A model generated the notes under the pieces. It ran no database searches. It saw only the letters and a list, made by a program, of their open reading frames with translations, and was not told the origin of the DNA. Below are positions 8,516 through 17,649 of a DNA stretch of 64,000 nucleotides, piece after piece (position 1 is the stretch's first letter; each line of letters opens with the position of its first letter). Position numbers and translations under genes: made by a program. Location: assembly GCA_947500445.1 (NCBI GenBank), contig CANMSB010000001.1, positions 372,001-436,000 of the forward strand. The letters are read 5' to 3'. This DNA is from an uncultured Flavobacteriaceae bacterium. Its GTDB lineage: Bacteria; Bacteroidota; Bacteroidia; Flavobacteriales; Flavobacteriaceae.

Positions 8516-9310
8516 TCATCTCACCTTACTTTTTAGCACAGTACGGTGTAAGCGCTTGGGAAAAAAGCGTTTTAGGTATACCCCTATGGTTTCTTTTCGT
8601 CCGATATAGGCTTCAAACTTCTGTTTTTCCATAACACGGATCATTTTCTTTACAAAAACGGAAACGGGTAATCCGTTCGCCGTAGCAGAATCATCTTTCG
8701 ATTGGGCGGTACCTGTTTCCGTAAGGGCATTTTGGGCAACCTTGGTCTGTACGAAACCGGGACAGACGATGCTTACCTGAATACCATCTTTTTCATGTTC
8801 CATCCGCAATACATCAAAAAAACCGTGCAGGGCATGCTTTGCGGCACAATAACCGGAGCGGTAAGGCGAACCGAATTTGCCCATTAGACTCGATACCGTA
8901 ACAAAATATCCTCCGCCTTGGCGTACAAAATGCGGTAACAGCGCCTTGGTCAAAGCCACGGTGCCAAGGTAGTTGATGTCTATTAAGGTTTTGAATACCT
9001 CAAATTTGGTATCGATGAGCAAGGAGCGTTGGCTCAATCCTGCATTGTTCACCAAAACATCCACCGAACCCACTAAAGCCAATACCGAATCGGTAAGGGC
9101 GATCATACCATCAAAATCGGAAAGGTCCATAGGAACGACATGTACTTTCTCCGGTCTTGTGCAAGCTTGCCGTACACGGTGTAAGGCCGCTTCGTTTCTT
9201 GCGGAAAGTACCAAAGTACAGTCCATTGCTCCCAGTTCTTGGGCCAATGCAGCTCCAATACCGGAGGAGGCCCCTGTTATCCAAATGGTTTTTCCGTGAA
9301 TCGTTTTCAT
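8516..9310 (-). CDS. Short-chain dehydrogenase/reductase
   Basis: A 264-residue NAD(P)-dependent oxidoreductase of the classical SDR family. Cofactor motif TGASSGIG near residue 12, NNAGLSQRS near 87-95, catalytic serine region TVSSLMG near 140 and the YxxxK pair in YCAAKHALHG near 155. The basic C-terminal tail (GRKETIGVYLKRFFPKRLHRTVLKSKVR) is typical of the DltE/DHRS7-like subgroup, which may be membrane-associated. The substrate cannot be read from sequence. It converges on the kinase gene with six bases between the stops and is divergent from menC. It has no visible tie to menaquinone synthesis. Confidence 0.9.
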   Translation of the reverse strand: MKTIHGKTIWITGASSGIGAALAQELGAMDCTLVLSARNEAALHRVRQACTRPEKVHVVPMDLSDFDGMIALTDSVLALVGSVDVLVNNAGLSQRSLLIDTKFEVFKTLIDINYLGTVALTKALLPHFVRQGGGYFVTVSSLMGKFGSPYRSGYCAAKHALHGFFDVLRMEHEKDGIQVSIVCPGFVQTKVAQNALTETGTAQSKDDSATANGLPVSVFVKKMIRVMEKQKFEAYIGRKETIGVYLKRFFPKRLHRTVLKSKVR

Positions 9311-9328
9311 ACCGCTAATTTAGCTCTA

Positions 9329-9354
9329 ATACCATTTGAAGGTTAAAATGGTAT
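9329..9354. repeat. 26-bp palindromic repeat, copy 1 (perfect arms)
   Basis: Arms ATACCATTT and AAATGGTAT are exact inverted repeats around an 8-base centre. It lies between the divergent SDR and menC genes. Related copies are at 29728, 47728, 61116 and 61252. Confidence 0.85.
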
Positions 9355-9453
9355 GAAATGAGCCATAAGAATTCTTGATACCAACCGAAATGATTATTGG
9401 CGAATTACATCTGACCATTAAAAAACAATAAATATAAACAGATGAAATATAGT

Positions 9454-9461
9454 TAAATTTG
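9454..9461 (+). promoter_or_regulatory. Promoter -7 box (TAAATTTG) of menC
   Basis: Exact TAnnTTTG match ending two bases before an ATG at 9464 and eight before the ATG at 9470. Transcription is expected to start after 9464, which favours 9470 as the real start. Confidence 0.5.
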
Positions 9462-9469
9462 AAATGCCT

Positions 9470-10522
9470 ATGAAAGCTTGTTACAAAAAGTACATTCTCG
9501 ACTTTAAAACCCCTAGTGGAACGTCCCGTGGAATTCTGCGTAAAAAGGAAACCTGGTTTTTGATCGTTAGGGACAATGATCGCTCCGGTATAGGGGAATG
9601 TGGGTTGCTAAAAGGGCTGAGTGTTGACGATGTTCCTGAATATGAAGCCAAATTACAATGGGTATGCGACCATATCCAAGAAGGTAAAGATTGGTTATGG
9701 GAACAACTTTCCGAATTCCCCAGCATACAGTTCGGGGTAGAACAGCTTTTCCTTTCCCTTTCGGCGAAGGACCCGTTCCTGCTCTTTCCCTCGGATTTTA
9801 CCGAAAAGGAAAGCCCAATATCCATAAATGGTTTGGTGTGGATGGGAAAAGAACGTTTTATGCACGATCAGATACAACAAAAGATTGCCGAGGGGTTTGG
9901 TTGTATTAAAATGAAAATAGGCGCAATCGACTTTGAAACGGAGTATGGATTGTTAGAGGGGATACGCGGTAAATATGGTGCCGCTGAAATCGAATTACGG
10001 GTCGATGCCAATGGGGCTTTTACTCCCGAAGATGCGATTCACAAGTTGGAAAGGCTTTCAAAGTTGGACATTCATTCCATAGAACAGCCAATAAAGAAAG
10101 GGCAGTTTGATAAGATGGAACTACTCTGTAAAGAAACGCCCTTACCAATTGCCTTGGACGAGGAACTGATAGGGGTATTTTCCGTTACCGAAAAAGAAAG
10201 CTTGCTCCGCCGTATACGGCCACAGTATATCATCCTAAAACCAAGTCTTGTCGGTGGATTCAAGGGAAGTCTGGAATGGATTGAATTGGCTGAAAAACAT
10301 GGAATTTCGTGGTGGGTGACCAGCGCCTTGGAAAGCAATGTTGGTTTAAGTGCCATTGCGCAGTGGACCTATACGCTAAAAAATAAACTGCCGCAGGGTT
10401 TGGGTACCGGAAGCCTATACACGAATAATTTTGAGAGTCCGCTCGAAGTAACGGACGGGGCGATATGGTATCGAAAATCGCGGCAATGGGAGAAAAATAT
10501 AATATCAAATTTATGTACATAG
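9470..10522 (+). CDS. menC: o-succinylbenzoate synthase MenC
   Basis: A 350-residue enolase-superfamily dehydratase forming o-succinylbenzoate in menaquinone synthesis. Visible active-site elements are the KxK motif in CIKMKIGAIDFETE near residue 147, metal ligands in LRVDANGAF near 181, HSIEQPIKKG near 204 and LDEELIG near 230, and the opposite lysine in YIILKPSLVGGFKG near 255. The N-terminal capping domain (YKKYILDFKTPSGTSRG) has the usual family form. The frame also allows ATG at 9464, but a promoter box placed directly before that codon makes 9470 more likely. The gene overlaps the CPBP gene by ten bases, forming a menC-CPBP-menE operon. Confidence 0.93.
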   Translation: MKACYKKYILDFKTPSGTSRGILRKKETWFLIVRDNDRSGIGECGLLKGLSVDDVPEYEAKLQWVCDHIQEGKDWLWEQLSEFPSIQFGVEQLFLSLSAKDPFLLFPSDFTEKESPISINGLVWMGKERFMHDQIQQKIAEGFGCIKMKIGAIDFETEYGLLEGIRGKYGAAEIELRVDANGAFTPEDAIHKLERLSKLDIHSIEQPIKKGQFDKMELLCKETPLPIALDEELIGVFSVTEKESLLRRIRPQYIILKPSLVGGFKGSLEWIELAEKHGISWWVTSALESNVGLSAIAQWTYTLKNKLPQGLGTGSLYTNNFESPLEVTDGAIWYRKSRQWEKNIISNLCT

Positions 10523-11448
10523 CACAGGGATACAAAGGGAACATCGGTTTATGGAAATACGCGATATTGCCCTTAGGCTTTATTGGCTTAATGGTTCTCA
10601 ATTATATTTCCATTATGTTATCGCCCGTTTCGGTCGAGGACAGTATACAAATAATGATCGATGCCATTGGTTCCCATGCAGTGTTGGTTACCATGCTTTT
10701 TCCCATGGCCATTGGGTTGTTCTTCGTTTTGGTATGGACCAAGTTCGTACACCAACAATCGATAACTTCGTTGACCACTTCCCGTACCGTAATCGATTGG
10801 AAACGGGTCGCTTTTGCATTCCTTTTATGGGGCGGCGTTACGGTCGTTTTAACGGTGGTATCTGTTTATTTTTCACCGGAGTCCTATGTTTTTAATTTTA
10901 AGTTGGGACCATTTTTGCTTTTGGCGTTGATCGGAATACTGTTGATTCCCTTGCAAACCAGTTTTGAGGAGTATCTTTTTCGAGGACATATGATGCAGGG
11001 TATCGGAATCATGGCAAAAAACAGATGGGTGCCATTGGTGGTCACCTCCGTATTGTTCGGAATCATGCACATGGGCAACCCCGAAGTGGAAAAATTGGGT
11101 TATGGTATTATGGTATATTACATTGGTACCGGTTTTTTCTTGGGAATTATAACCTTAATGGACCGCGGTTTGGAATTGGCGTTAGGGTTTCATGCCGCCA
11201 ACAATTTGATTGGTGCGTTATTAATGACCGCGGATTGGACCGCTTTTCAAACCGATTCTATTTACTTGGATGTTTCCGATCCTACTTTGGGCTGGGATAT
11301 CTTTGTCCCCGTTTTGATTATCTATCCGATATTATTGATCATTTTTTCAAAAAAATATGGTTGGACGAAATGGAAAGAACGACTCGCAGGAACGGTACCG
11401 ACAAAAGAAGCGTTTCATTCCGACAATGAAAACCTGCGCAATGCATAA
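10513..11448 (+). CDS. CPBP-family intramembrane glutamic endopeptidase
   Basis: A 311-residue protein with seven to eight membrane helices and all CPBP (Abi/Rce1) motifs: EEYLFRG near residue 152, FGIMHMGN near 182 and HAANNLIGAL near 227. The family includes membrane proteases such as Rce1 and bacteriocin-immunity proteins; the substrate here is unknown. The open frame extends upstream to 10465, but ATG 10513 leaves only a ten-base overlap with menC and gives a sensible N-terminus. Placement between menC and menE is common in flavobacteria, yet no menaquinone function is established for it. Confidence 0.85.
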   Translation: MYIAQGYKGNIGLWKYAILPLGFIGLMVLNYISIMLSPVSVEDSIQIMIDAIGSHAVLVTMLFPMAIGLFFVLVWTKFVHQQSITSLTTSRTVIDWKRVAFAFLLWGGVTVVLTVVSVYFSPESYVFNFKLGPFLLLALIGILLIPLQTSFEEYLFRGHMMQGIGIMAKNRWVPLVVTSVLFGIMHMGNPEVEKLGYGIMVYYIGTGFFLGIITLMDRGLELALGFHAANNLIGALLMTADWTAFQTDSIYLDVSDPTLGWDIFVPVLIIYPILLIIFSKKYGWTKWKERLAGTVPTKEAFHSDNENLRNA

Positions 11449-12511
11449 CGCCATACATCCAGCCTTTAAACTTAATGGTGTTTCCTTTGATAAAGAAGCA
11501 CTGCAGGAAGTTGCGTATAGTTTTATAAAAGAGGGCGCTGATTTTGAAGTTGCCATTGGAGATTTCTTGATGGATTGGTTGGACCTGAACGACACCATTA
11601 CTGTTCAAACATCGGGAAGTACCGGCAACGCAAAGCAGATCCAATTGCAGAAAGAAAAAATGGTACAATCAGCACTGGCGACGGCAGAATATTTTGGATT
11701 GTGTTCGGGACAGCGTGCATTGTTGTGTTTGCCCGCAAGTTTTATTGCCGGAAAAATGATGCTCGTTAGGGCAATGGTATCGGGCTTGGAAATCGATTGC
11801 GTTGCCCCTTCTTCAAACCCTCTACACGAAAACCGCAACACTTATGACTTTTCGGCAATGGTGCCCTTGCAGTTGGGCAATGCCATTGCCGCTATAGACC
11901 GCATCGGGACACTCCTGGTCGGTGGGGCCCCGCTTTCGGATACCATTAAGGACCAAGTACGCGCCAAAAAGACCCGTGTTTTTGAAACCTACGGCATGAC
12001 GGAGACCATTACCCACGTAGCGACCAGGGAAATCCCGAAAACGGATATGACAACACCATGCCCTTTTAGGGCATTGCCGAACGTCTCCTTTACAAAAGAC
12101 GATAGGGAATGTTTGGTAATCGATGCCCCTAACATCGTAGATGAAAAAGTAGTCACCAACGATGTGGTAAAACTACTTTCGGCAGAAACGTTCGAATGGT
12201 TGGGACGTTTTGATTTTATAATCAATTCAGGAGGAGTTAAATTGAACCCGGAGCAGATCGAAGGAAAATTGAGACCATACATTTCCGGTCGGTTTATGGT
12301 TACCGGGGTTCCCGATGCCGCATTAGGTGAAAAGGTGGTACTTGTTTTGGAAGGAGAAAAAACAAATCCTGATTTACTTAAAAAAATACGGACAATATCC
12401 GCGTTGAACAAATACGAAACCCCAAAAGCAATTTTTTATTTTTCAGAGTTGCTGCTCACGGAGAACGGAAAAATTCAAAGAAAGAAAAATAGGGCTTTCA
12501 TTTTAGAATAA
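11426..12511 (+). CDS. menE: o-succinylbenzoate-CoA ligase MenE
   Basis: A 361-residue member of the ANL adenylate-forming superfamily that activates o-succinylbenzoate with CoA for menaquinone synthesis. It shows the P-loop TSGSTGNAK near residue 65 (the usual proline before lysine is alanine), YGMTE near 190, GRFDFIINSGGVKLNPEQIE near 260-280 and the C-terminal catalytic lysine in TENGKIQRKKNR. It is shorter than the usual ~450-500 residues, as is normal for Bacteroidota MenE. The start is uncertain: ATG at 11426 or 11441, both overlapping the CPBP gene; the frame open to 11357 is not credible. Confidence 0.92.
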   Translation: MKTCAMHNAIHPAFKLNGVSFDKEALQEVAYSFIKEGADFEVAIGDFLMDWLDLNDTITVQTSGSTGNAKQIQLQKEKMVQSALATAEYFGLCSGQRALLCLPASFIAGKMMLVRAMVSGLEIDCVAPSSNPLHENRNTYDFSAMVPLQLGNAIAAIDRIGTLLVGGAPLSDTIKDQVRAKKTRVFETYGMTETITHVATREIPKTDMTTPCPFRALPNVSFTKDDRECLVIDAPNIVDEKVVTNDVVKLLSAETFEWLGRFDFIINSGGVKLNPEQIEGKLRPYISGRFMVTGVPDAALGEKVVLVLEGEKTNPDLLKKIRTISALNKYETPKAIFYFSELLLTENGKIQRKKNRAFILE

Positions 12512-12857
12512 AACTTTTTATAACTCACTTTAGACAATCGTTTAACGGATTTTAAGGGAAGGAAGCATACACGGAAGGATAATAGCCGCTACTGGCAAAT
12601 ACGCTTCCCGTACTATCTTTCCATAACGAAATCACGACTATACAGTGACTTTTGGCTATGGTCTTAAATAACATGGGGATTTAGGGGTGCAGGTGATATA
12701 AAACAGCCAGATATTTGTTGGTAGATGGATAAACTAATTACCACATTCCAGCCTTGAACGTTTTTATACGGGTAAAAATACGCGCACGAAAATCCCTTAA
12801 GACGATTAACTTTTACGACCTATTTACTACTTCTTTTGATTTTGCAGCTATAAATAT

Positions 12858-12912
12858 AAGTAGAGTAAGAACAATAGGTTTTTGGTACTATTTTTGATGT
12901 AAGTAGCGTAAG
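12858..12912 (+). promoter_or_regulatory. Promoter with flanking direct repeats before the plug-TPR gene
   Basis: TATTTTTG at 12889-12896 fits TAnnTTTG. The 12-mer AAGTAGmGTAAG occurs at 12858-12869 and again at 12901-12912, one copy on each side of the box and 43 bases apart, as expected for a regulator binding about four helical turns apart. The remaining part of this 540-base gap (12512-12857) shows no gene or clear structure. Confidence 0.45.
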
Positions 12913-13053
12913 TCTAATAAACGTTCGGGGTAGGGATTTCCCACTATAAAATACATGCTAGTTGTATGGACCAGTTTAATCTTTTATTGTGAAATTGCGA
13001 GGTGGATAACCGTAACGAAACCTATAAATCCTAGTAACAAAACATTCCTGAAA

Positions 13054-14802
13054 ATGAAAAATCCAAACACTAAAAACTTACTTTCCGTTTCATTGATGCT
13101 TTTATTGGTCTGTAGCTCATATGCACAACAAAAGGTGTTTGGCACGGTTACCAATGAAAATGCTCCCCTAAAAGATGTTGTAATCAGTTTAAATGGTTCG
13201 GAGGTGCTTGCCCATAGTGATGTTAATGGTAAATACGAAGTATCGGTACGTGAGGCGGATAATTTGCAATTTGCTTATGATGGCATGAAAACGGTAACCA
13301 TAAAAATTGAGGATGTAACACGTGTATTGAACATTACAATGCTTCCCAAGGTAATGGCATTGGAAAATATTACGGTAAAAGAGAAAAGGAAAACTAGAGA
13401 TCTGGAATCGGATTATGCGTCAAATGAAGACATTATTCGTACCGCATACGGTTTTATAAATGCCAAGGTATCGGCAACTAGCGTGGCGGTGTTAAAGAAA
13501 AAACAGATTGGAAACTTCTCTTGCATACTTGATGTTTTACGGTCGCGATTTCCCGGAATTCGGGTAACCGGCGATTGTTTTTCCGGCGGTTCGGTAACCG
13601 GTGCGTCCGGGGCCGCAGGGGGACTTCAGGCGGCTAACGTTCTCTTTGATGTGGATGGGCAAGTTAGTACGGATGCTCCTCTTTGGTTAGATCCGGCGGT
13701 GATAGAGCGTATGGCCGTACTCAGTGGAAGGGCCAGTGCAGGTTTTTATAGTAGTTTGGGCGTAAACGTTGTAATCATAGTGAATACCGCTTTATCAATT
13801 CCTAATGTCCAAGAAAAAGTAGCATCGCGAAAGAGCGGCAAAGCGCTTCTTGAAGGCCCGGTACTTACCGCAAAATCGATGGAAAAGAATTTGCCGGAAT
13901 ACTTAAAACAACTGCATGAAACAACTTCGTTGGAAGCTGCAAAAAAGGTGTTCGAAAAATATAAAACCACTTATGGCAATTCTTCGCAATTCATTTTGGA
14001 TACCTACGGTTTTTTTGCGGACGTAAAAAATGACCTGCCCTTTGCCGACCAACTATTGGAGCAACATTACCATTCTGTGGAAGATGATGTATTGGCCCTG
14101 AAGGCGCTGGCGTATATGTTCGAGGCACAACAACGATATGAAAAGGCGCATGAAGCATATACCGCGGTCTTCAAAAAGAGAGCAAGATATGCCCAAAGTT
14201 ATTTCGACATGGCCAATAGTTATCGCAATTTGGGCGATTTTAAAAAATCCAAGGATATGTATACCAGATACAACTACATGTTGCATCAAGGGATTTTGGA
14301 ATTGGATACTACCGGTTTCACTAAAATTATGGGACGTGAACACCATAATTTGCTAAAAATGGAGCAGATGCTTTCGGTTAAAAACGATACGGTTTCCTTA
14401 AACTCCAAAGAAATGAAAAAAGGCTTTACCCGTTTGGTAATCGAATGGAACGATAGTGAGGCGGAGTTTCAACTTGGTGTGGTAGATCCCGATAAAAACC
14501 TATATGAGTGGAAACATAGTTTGGCCGACAATCCGGAATCTGTAAAGAAATCGAAGGATTTTGGATACAATATCAGTGAAAAAGCGTTGGACCCTTCGCT
14601 CAAGGGCGATTATGAAATTTTCGTCAAATATTTGGGTAACAAAAGCCTAACACCTTCATACCTTAAGGTCACCACCTATCACGACTATGGAACCATAACT
14701 CAAAAAAAGGACGTGAAGGTATTTAGAATGACGCTAAAGAACGTGAATCAGGAACTGATGAAAATCAATAATGCTATGGGCATCGTTTCTTTGGCCCCTT
14801 AG
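13054..14802 (+). CDS. Exported protein: carboxypeptidase-like domain, TonB-receptor plug domain, TPR and DUF2135-like domain, no barrel
   Basis: A 582-residue protein. Residues 1-25 are a signal peptide ending in SSYAQQ; about 26-110 is a carboxypeptidase-regulatory-like beta-sandwich (KVFGTVTNENAPLKDVVISLNG); about 125-250 resembles the plug of SusC/TonB receptors (LDVLRSRFPGIRVTG, NVLFDVDGQ, IERMAVLSGRASAGFY). The expected ~600-residue barrel is missing; instead there is a helical TPR-like part (about 290-450, with KAHEAYTAVFKKRARYAQSYFDMANSYRNLGDFKKSKDMY) and a C-terminal domain resembling DUF2135 (RLVIEWNDSEAEFQLGVVDPD, GDYEIFVKYLGN). Start chosen at 13054 for the signal peptide. Function unknown; likely periplasmic or surface-bound. 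Confidence 0.8.
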   Translation: MKNPNTKNLLSVSLMLLLVCSSYAQQKVFGTVTNENAPLKDVVISLNGSEVLAHSDVNGKYEVSVREADNLQFAYDGMKTVTIKIEDVTRVLNITMLPKVMALENITVKEKRKTRDLESDYASNEDIIRTAYGFINAKVSATSVAVLKKKQIGNFSCILDVLRSRFPGIRVTGDCFSGGSVTGASGAAGGLQAANVLFDVDGQVSTDAPLWLDPAVIERMAVLSGRASAGFYSSLGVNVVIIVNTALSIPNVQEKVASRKSGKALLEGPVLTAKSMEKNLPEYLKQLHETTSLEAAKKVFEKYKTTYGNSSQFILDTYGFFADVKNDLPFADQLLEQHYHSVEDDVLALKALAYMFEAQQRYEKAHEAYTAVFKKRARYAQSYFDMANSYRNLGDFKKSKDMYTRYNYMLHQGILELDTTGFTKIMGREHHNLLKMEQMLSVKNDTVSLNSKEMKKGFTRLVIEWNDSEAEFQLGVVDPDKNLYEWKHSLADNPESVKKSKDFGYNISEKALDPSLKGDYEIFVKYLGNKSLTPSYLKVTTYHDYGTITQKKDVKVFRMTLKNVNQELMKINNAMGIVSLAP

Positions 14803-14887
14803 TTAGCGTTAAGGAGGCCTAACGTTTTAATGCTGTTTTAATATACTCTTAATAGATTGGAATGGAAATTGGAACAAACAAGGTATA

Positions 14888-16516
14888 TCATACCTGAAGC
14901 ACTCCTAAGTTAAAAGGAATCTCGATAGGGGCGTGGTCCGCTGCTTCGATTCCCATAGAAATCCATTTTCGGGTTTCCAATGGATCTATTATGGCGTCCG
15001 TCCAAATGCGGGAGGCGGCATAATAGGGCGAAATTTGATTATCGTAGCGTTTTTTTATGTTATCGAACAACGCTTTTTCTTTGGCAGGAGTAATTTCTTC
15101 GCCTTTTTTCTTTAACGACGACTTTTCGATCTGCAGGAGTACTTTTGCCGCGGAATTACCGCTCATCACCGCTAGTTCAGCACTTGGCCAGGCTACGATC
15201 AATCTAGGGTCATAGGCTTTGCCGCACATGGCATAATTACCGGCGCCATAACTGTTTCCGATAACAACGGTAAACTTGGGAACTACCGAGTTGCTCACGG
15301 CGTTAACGAGTTTTGCCCCGTCTTTTATGATTCCGCCGTGCTCACTTTTGCTGCCGACCATAAATCCGGTCACATCCTGTAAAAACACAAGAGGAATTTT
15401 CTTTTGGTTGCAATTGGCGATAAAACGGGTGGCCTTATCGGCAGAATCGGAGTAGATGACCCCACCGAACTGCATTTCGCCTTTTGCCGTCTTTACCACT
15501 TTACGCTGATTGGCCACGATACCTACTGCCCAACCGTCGATACGGGCGTAGCCCGTAAGTATGGTTTTTCCGTAGTCGGCCTTGTATTGTTCAAATTCGG
15601 AACCGTCTACTAAACGTTCGATCAAGGTCAGCATATCATACTGGTCGGCTCGTGAAGCCGGAAGAATGCCGTAAATATCCTCTTGCTTTCCTAGCGGTTT
15701 TTTTGGTTCAGATCGGTTAAAACCGGCCTTATCAAAACTACCGATCTTATCCATAATGTTCTTAATGGTGTCCAAGGCGTGTTTATCGTCCTTGGCCTTA
15801 TAATCGGTTACGCCACTGATTTCACAATGGGTATCGGCACCGCCCAATGTTTCGTTGTCTATGGTTTCCCCGATGGCCGCTTTTACCAAATAACTTCCTG
15901 CCAAAAAAATACTACCGGTCTTATCAACGATCAAGGCTTCATCGCTCATTATCGGGAGGTAGGCACCACCGGCCACACAACTTCCCATGACCGCTGCAAT
16001 TTGGGTAATGCCCATACTGCTCATTCGCGCGTTGTTTCTGAAAATACGGCCGAAATGTTCCTTGTCCGGGAAAATTTCGTCCTGCATCGGTAAATACACG
16101 CCGGCGCTATCCACCAAATAAATTATGGGCAGACGGTTTTCCATGGCAATTTCCTGTGCCCGTAGGTTTTTCTTTCCCGTAATCGGAAACCATGCTCCTG
16201 CTTTTACGGTAGCGTCGTTCGCTACTACGATACATTGTTTTCCTTTTACATAACCGATTTTGATCACAACTCCTCCAGAAGGACACCCACCATGTTCGGC
16301 ATACATGCCGTCCCCTGCAAAAGCCGCAATTTCGATACGGTCGCTATCATCGTCCAATAAATAATCGATTCTTTCCCGTGCGGTCAACTTTCCGCTGGCG
16401 CGTTGCTTTTCCAAGCGTGCGGTACCACCGCCCAGGGCTACTTTGGCCAATCGGCGTTTCAGGTCCGATAACAAGAGCTTGTTATGATCTTCGTTTTTAT
16501 TGAATTTAAGGTCCAT
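14888..16516 (-). CDS. Acyl-CoA carboxylase carboxyltransferase (beta) subunit, methylcrotonyl-CoA type
   Basis: A 542-residue carboxyltransferase subunit of a biotin-dependent acyl-CoA carboxylase. It has both ClpP/crotonase-like halves, with LPIIYLVDSAGVYLPMQDEIFPDKEHFGRIF and AAVMGSCVAGGAYLPIMSDEALIV in the N-terminal half and LVFLQDVTGFMVGSKSEHGGIIKDGAKLV with NSYGAGNYAMCGKAYDPR in the C-terminal half. These match methylcrotonyl-CoA carboxylase beta better than propionyl-CoA carboxylase, so leucine/isovalerate catabolism is the likely role. The alpha (biotin carboxylase) subunit is not in the window, which makes the substrate less certain. Confidence 0.85.
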   Translation of the reverse strand: MDLKFNKNEDHNKLLLSDLKRRLAKVALGGGTARLEKQRASGKLTARERIDYLLDDDSDRIEIAAFAGDGMYAEHGGCPSGGVVIKIGYVKGKQCIVVANDATVKAGAWFPITGKKNLRAQEIAMENRLPIIYLVDSAGVYLPMQDEIFPDKEHFGRIFRNNARMSSMGITQIAAVMGSCVAGGAYLPIMSDEALIVDKTGSIFLAGSYLVKAAIGETIDNETLGGADTHCEISGVTDYKAKDDKHALDTIKNIMDKIGSFDKAGFNRSEPKKPLGKQEDIYGILPASRADQYDMLTLIERLVDGSEFEQYKADYGKTILTGYARIDGWAVGIVANQRKVVKTAKGEMQFGGVIYSDSADKATRFIANCNQKKIPLVFLQDVTGFMVGSKSEHGGIIKDGAKLVNAVSNSVVPKFTVVIGNSYGAGNYAMCGKAYDPRLIVAWPSAELAVMSGNSAAKVLLQIEKSSLKKKGEEITPAKEKALFDNIKKRYDNQISPYYAASRIWTDAIIDPLETRKWISMGIEAADHAPIEIPFNLGVLQV

Positions 16517-16558
16517 CTAGCTTTCTTTTACGCAATAAAGATACGGACTAAAATTCAT

Positions 16559-16566
16559 TACATTTG
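16559..16566 (+). promoter_or_regulatory. Promoter -7 box (TACATTTG)
   Basis: Exact TAnnTTTG match 18 bases before the ATG at 16585; rules out the in-frame GTG at 16564, which lies inside the box. Confidence 0.5.
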
Positions 16567-16584
16567 GTGAAATTTGAGAGCGAT

Positions 16585-17568
16585 ATGAGAACATTGATAC
16601 GTTGGGGAATACTGGGGCCGGGAAAGATAGCCCATAGTTTTGCAGGTGATCTGCAGTTGGTGGAAACGGGTGTTTTGAACGCAGTCGCCTCAAGAAGTAT
16701 GGAGCGTGCGACAGCGTTCGCCGAAACCTACGATGCCCCGTATGTATTCGATGATTATGATGCCATGTTGGCGTTGGACACTATTGATGTGGTGTATATC
16801 GCGACTCCACATACCGGGCACGAAATGTGGGCCCTAAAGGCTATGGAGCAAGGCAAGCACGTCCTTTGCGAAAAACCGCTGGGCATCAACCGTTCGCAAG
16901 TAGAACGAATGATCGCCTGTGCAAAAAAGAATGGTGTTTTTTTGATGGAAGCGCTCTGGACTCGATTTAACCCTTCCATTCAAAAAATAAAACAATTGGT
17001 CGATGCCAAAAAAATAGGGGAAATCGGATACCTACATGCCGATTTTGCGTTTTATGGCTTGGATAAAGGGGAAGAAGGAAGGCTATTGAACCCGGAACTG
17101 GCCGGGGGGTCGCTTTTGGATATTGGGATCTATCCTATTTTTTTGAGTTATCTGTTGTTGGGAAAACCAAAAAACATCCAGTCTTCGGTAAACATTCACC
17201 ATACCGGGGCAGAGGTACAGGCCGCAATGCTCTTCGATTATGGAAACACAAAGGCCCTATTGTACAGCGGACTCACTTCAAATTCGGAAATGCGTGCCGA
17301 GATACAGGGAACGGGAGGAACGATATTTATCGATTCCAGATGGCACGAAACCCAAGGTTTTTCGGTGATTAGGGACGGTGTCACCAAAGAATATGGGTTG
17401 CCTACTACAGGAAAGGGATATTCCCATGAAATCAACGAGGTACATTCCTGTCTTCAATCGGGGCAATTGGAAAGCGAACAATGGAGCCATGCGAACAGCC
17501 TAGACCTCATTACCCTCTTGGATACGGTCCGACAACAATCGAATATCGTTTTTCCCTTTGAGAAATGA
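16585..17568 (+). CDS. Gfo/Idh/MocA-family oxidoreductase
   Basis: A 327-residue cytoplasmic NAD(P)-dependent sugar or polyol dehydrogenase. The Rossmann motif GPGKIAHSF is near residue 10, the family EKPLGIN signature near 95, and a C-terminal alpha/beta domain follows (GGSLLDIGIYPIFLSYLLLG). It resembles the dihydrodiol/D-xylose dehydrogenase subgroup. No substrate can be assigned. Divergent from the carboxylase gene; no signal peptide, unlike the second family member at 46578. Confidence 0.88.
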   Translation: MRTLIRWGILGPGKIAHSFAGDLQLVETGVLNAVASRSMERATAFAETYDAPYVFDDYDAMLALDTIDVVYIATPHTGHEMWALKAMEQGKHVLCEKPLGINRSQVERMIACAKKNGVFLMEALWTRFNPSIQKIKQLVDAKKIGEIGYLHADFAFYGLDKGEEGRLLNPELAGGSLLDIGIYPIFLSYLLLGKPKNIQSSVNIHHTGAEVQAAMLFDYGNTKALLYSGLTSNSEMRAEIQGTGGTIFIDSRWHETQGFSVIRDGVTKEYGLPTTGKGYSHEINEVHSCLQSGQLESEQWSHANSLDLITLLDTVRQQSNIVFPFEK

Positions 17569-17649
17569 AAGTTGTAGAATTACTAGGACTGTTACCGCAA
17601 AATTTGCGATATTTGAAACTACTACCAAACCAAGAAAACCACGCTAAAA

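Noticed and set aside
14803-14887. AGCGTTAAGGAG shared by the gaps after 14802 and after 50083 as a repeat family
   Set aside because: Only a 12-base match without palindromic structure; two occurrences are too few to separate from chance.
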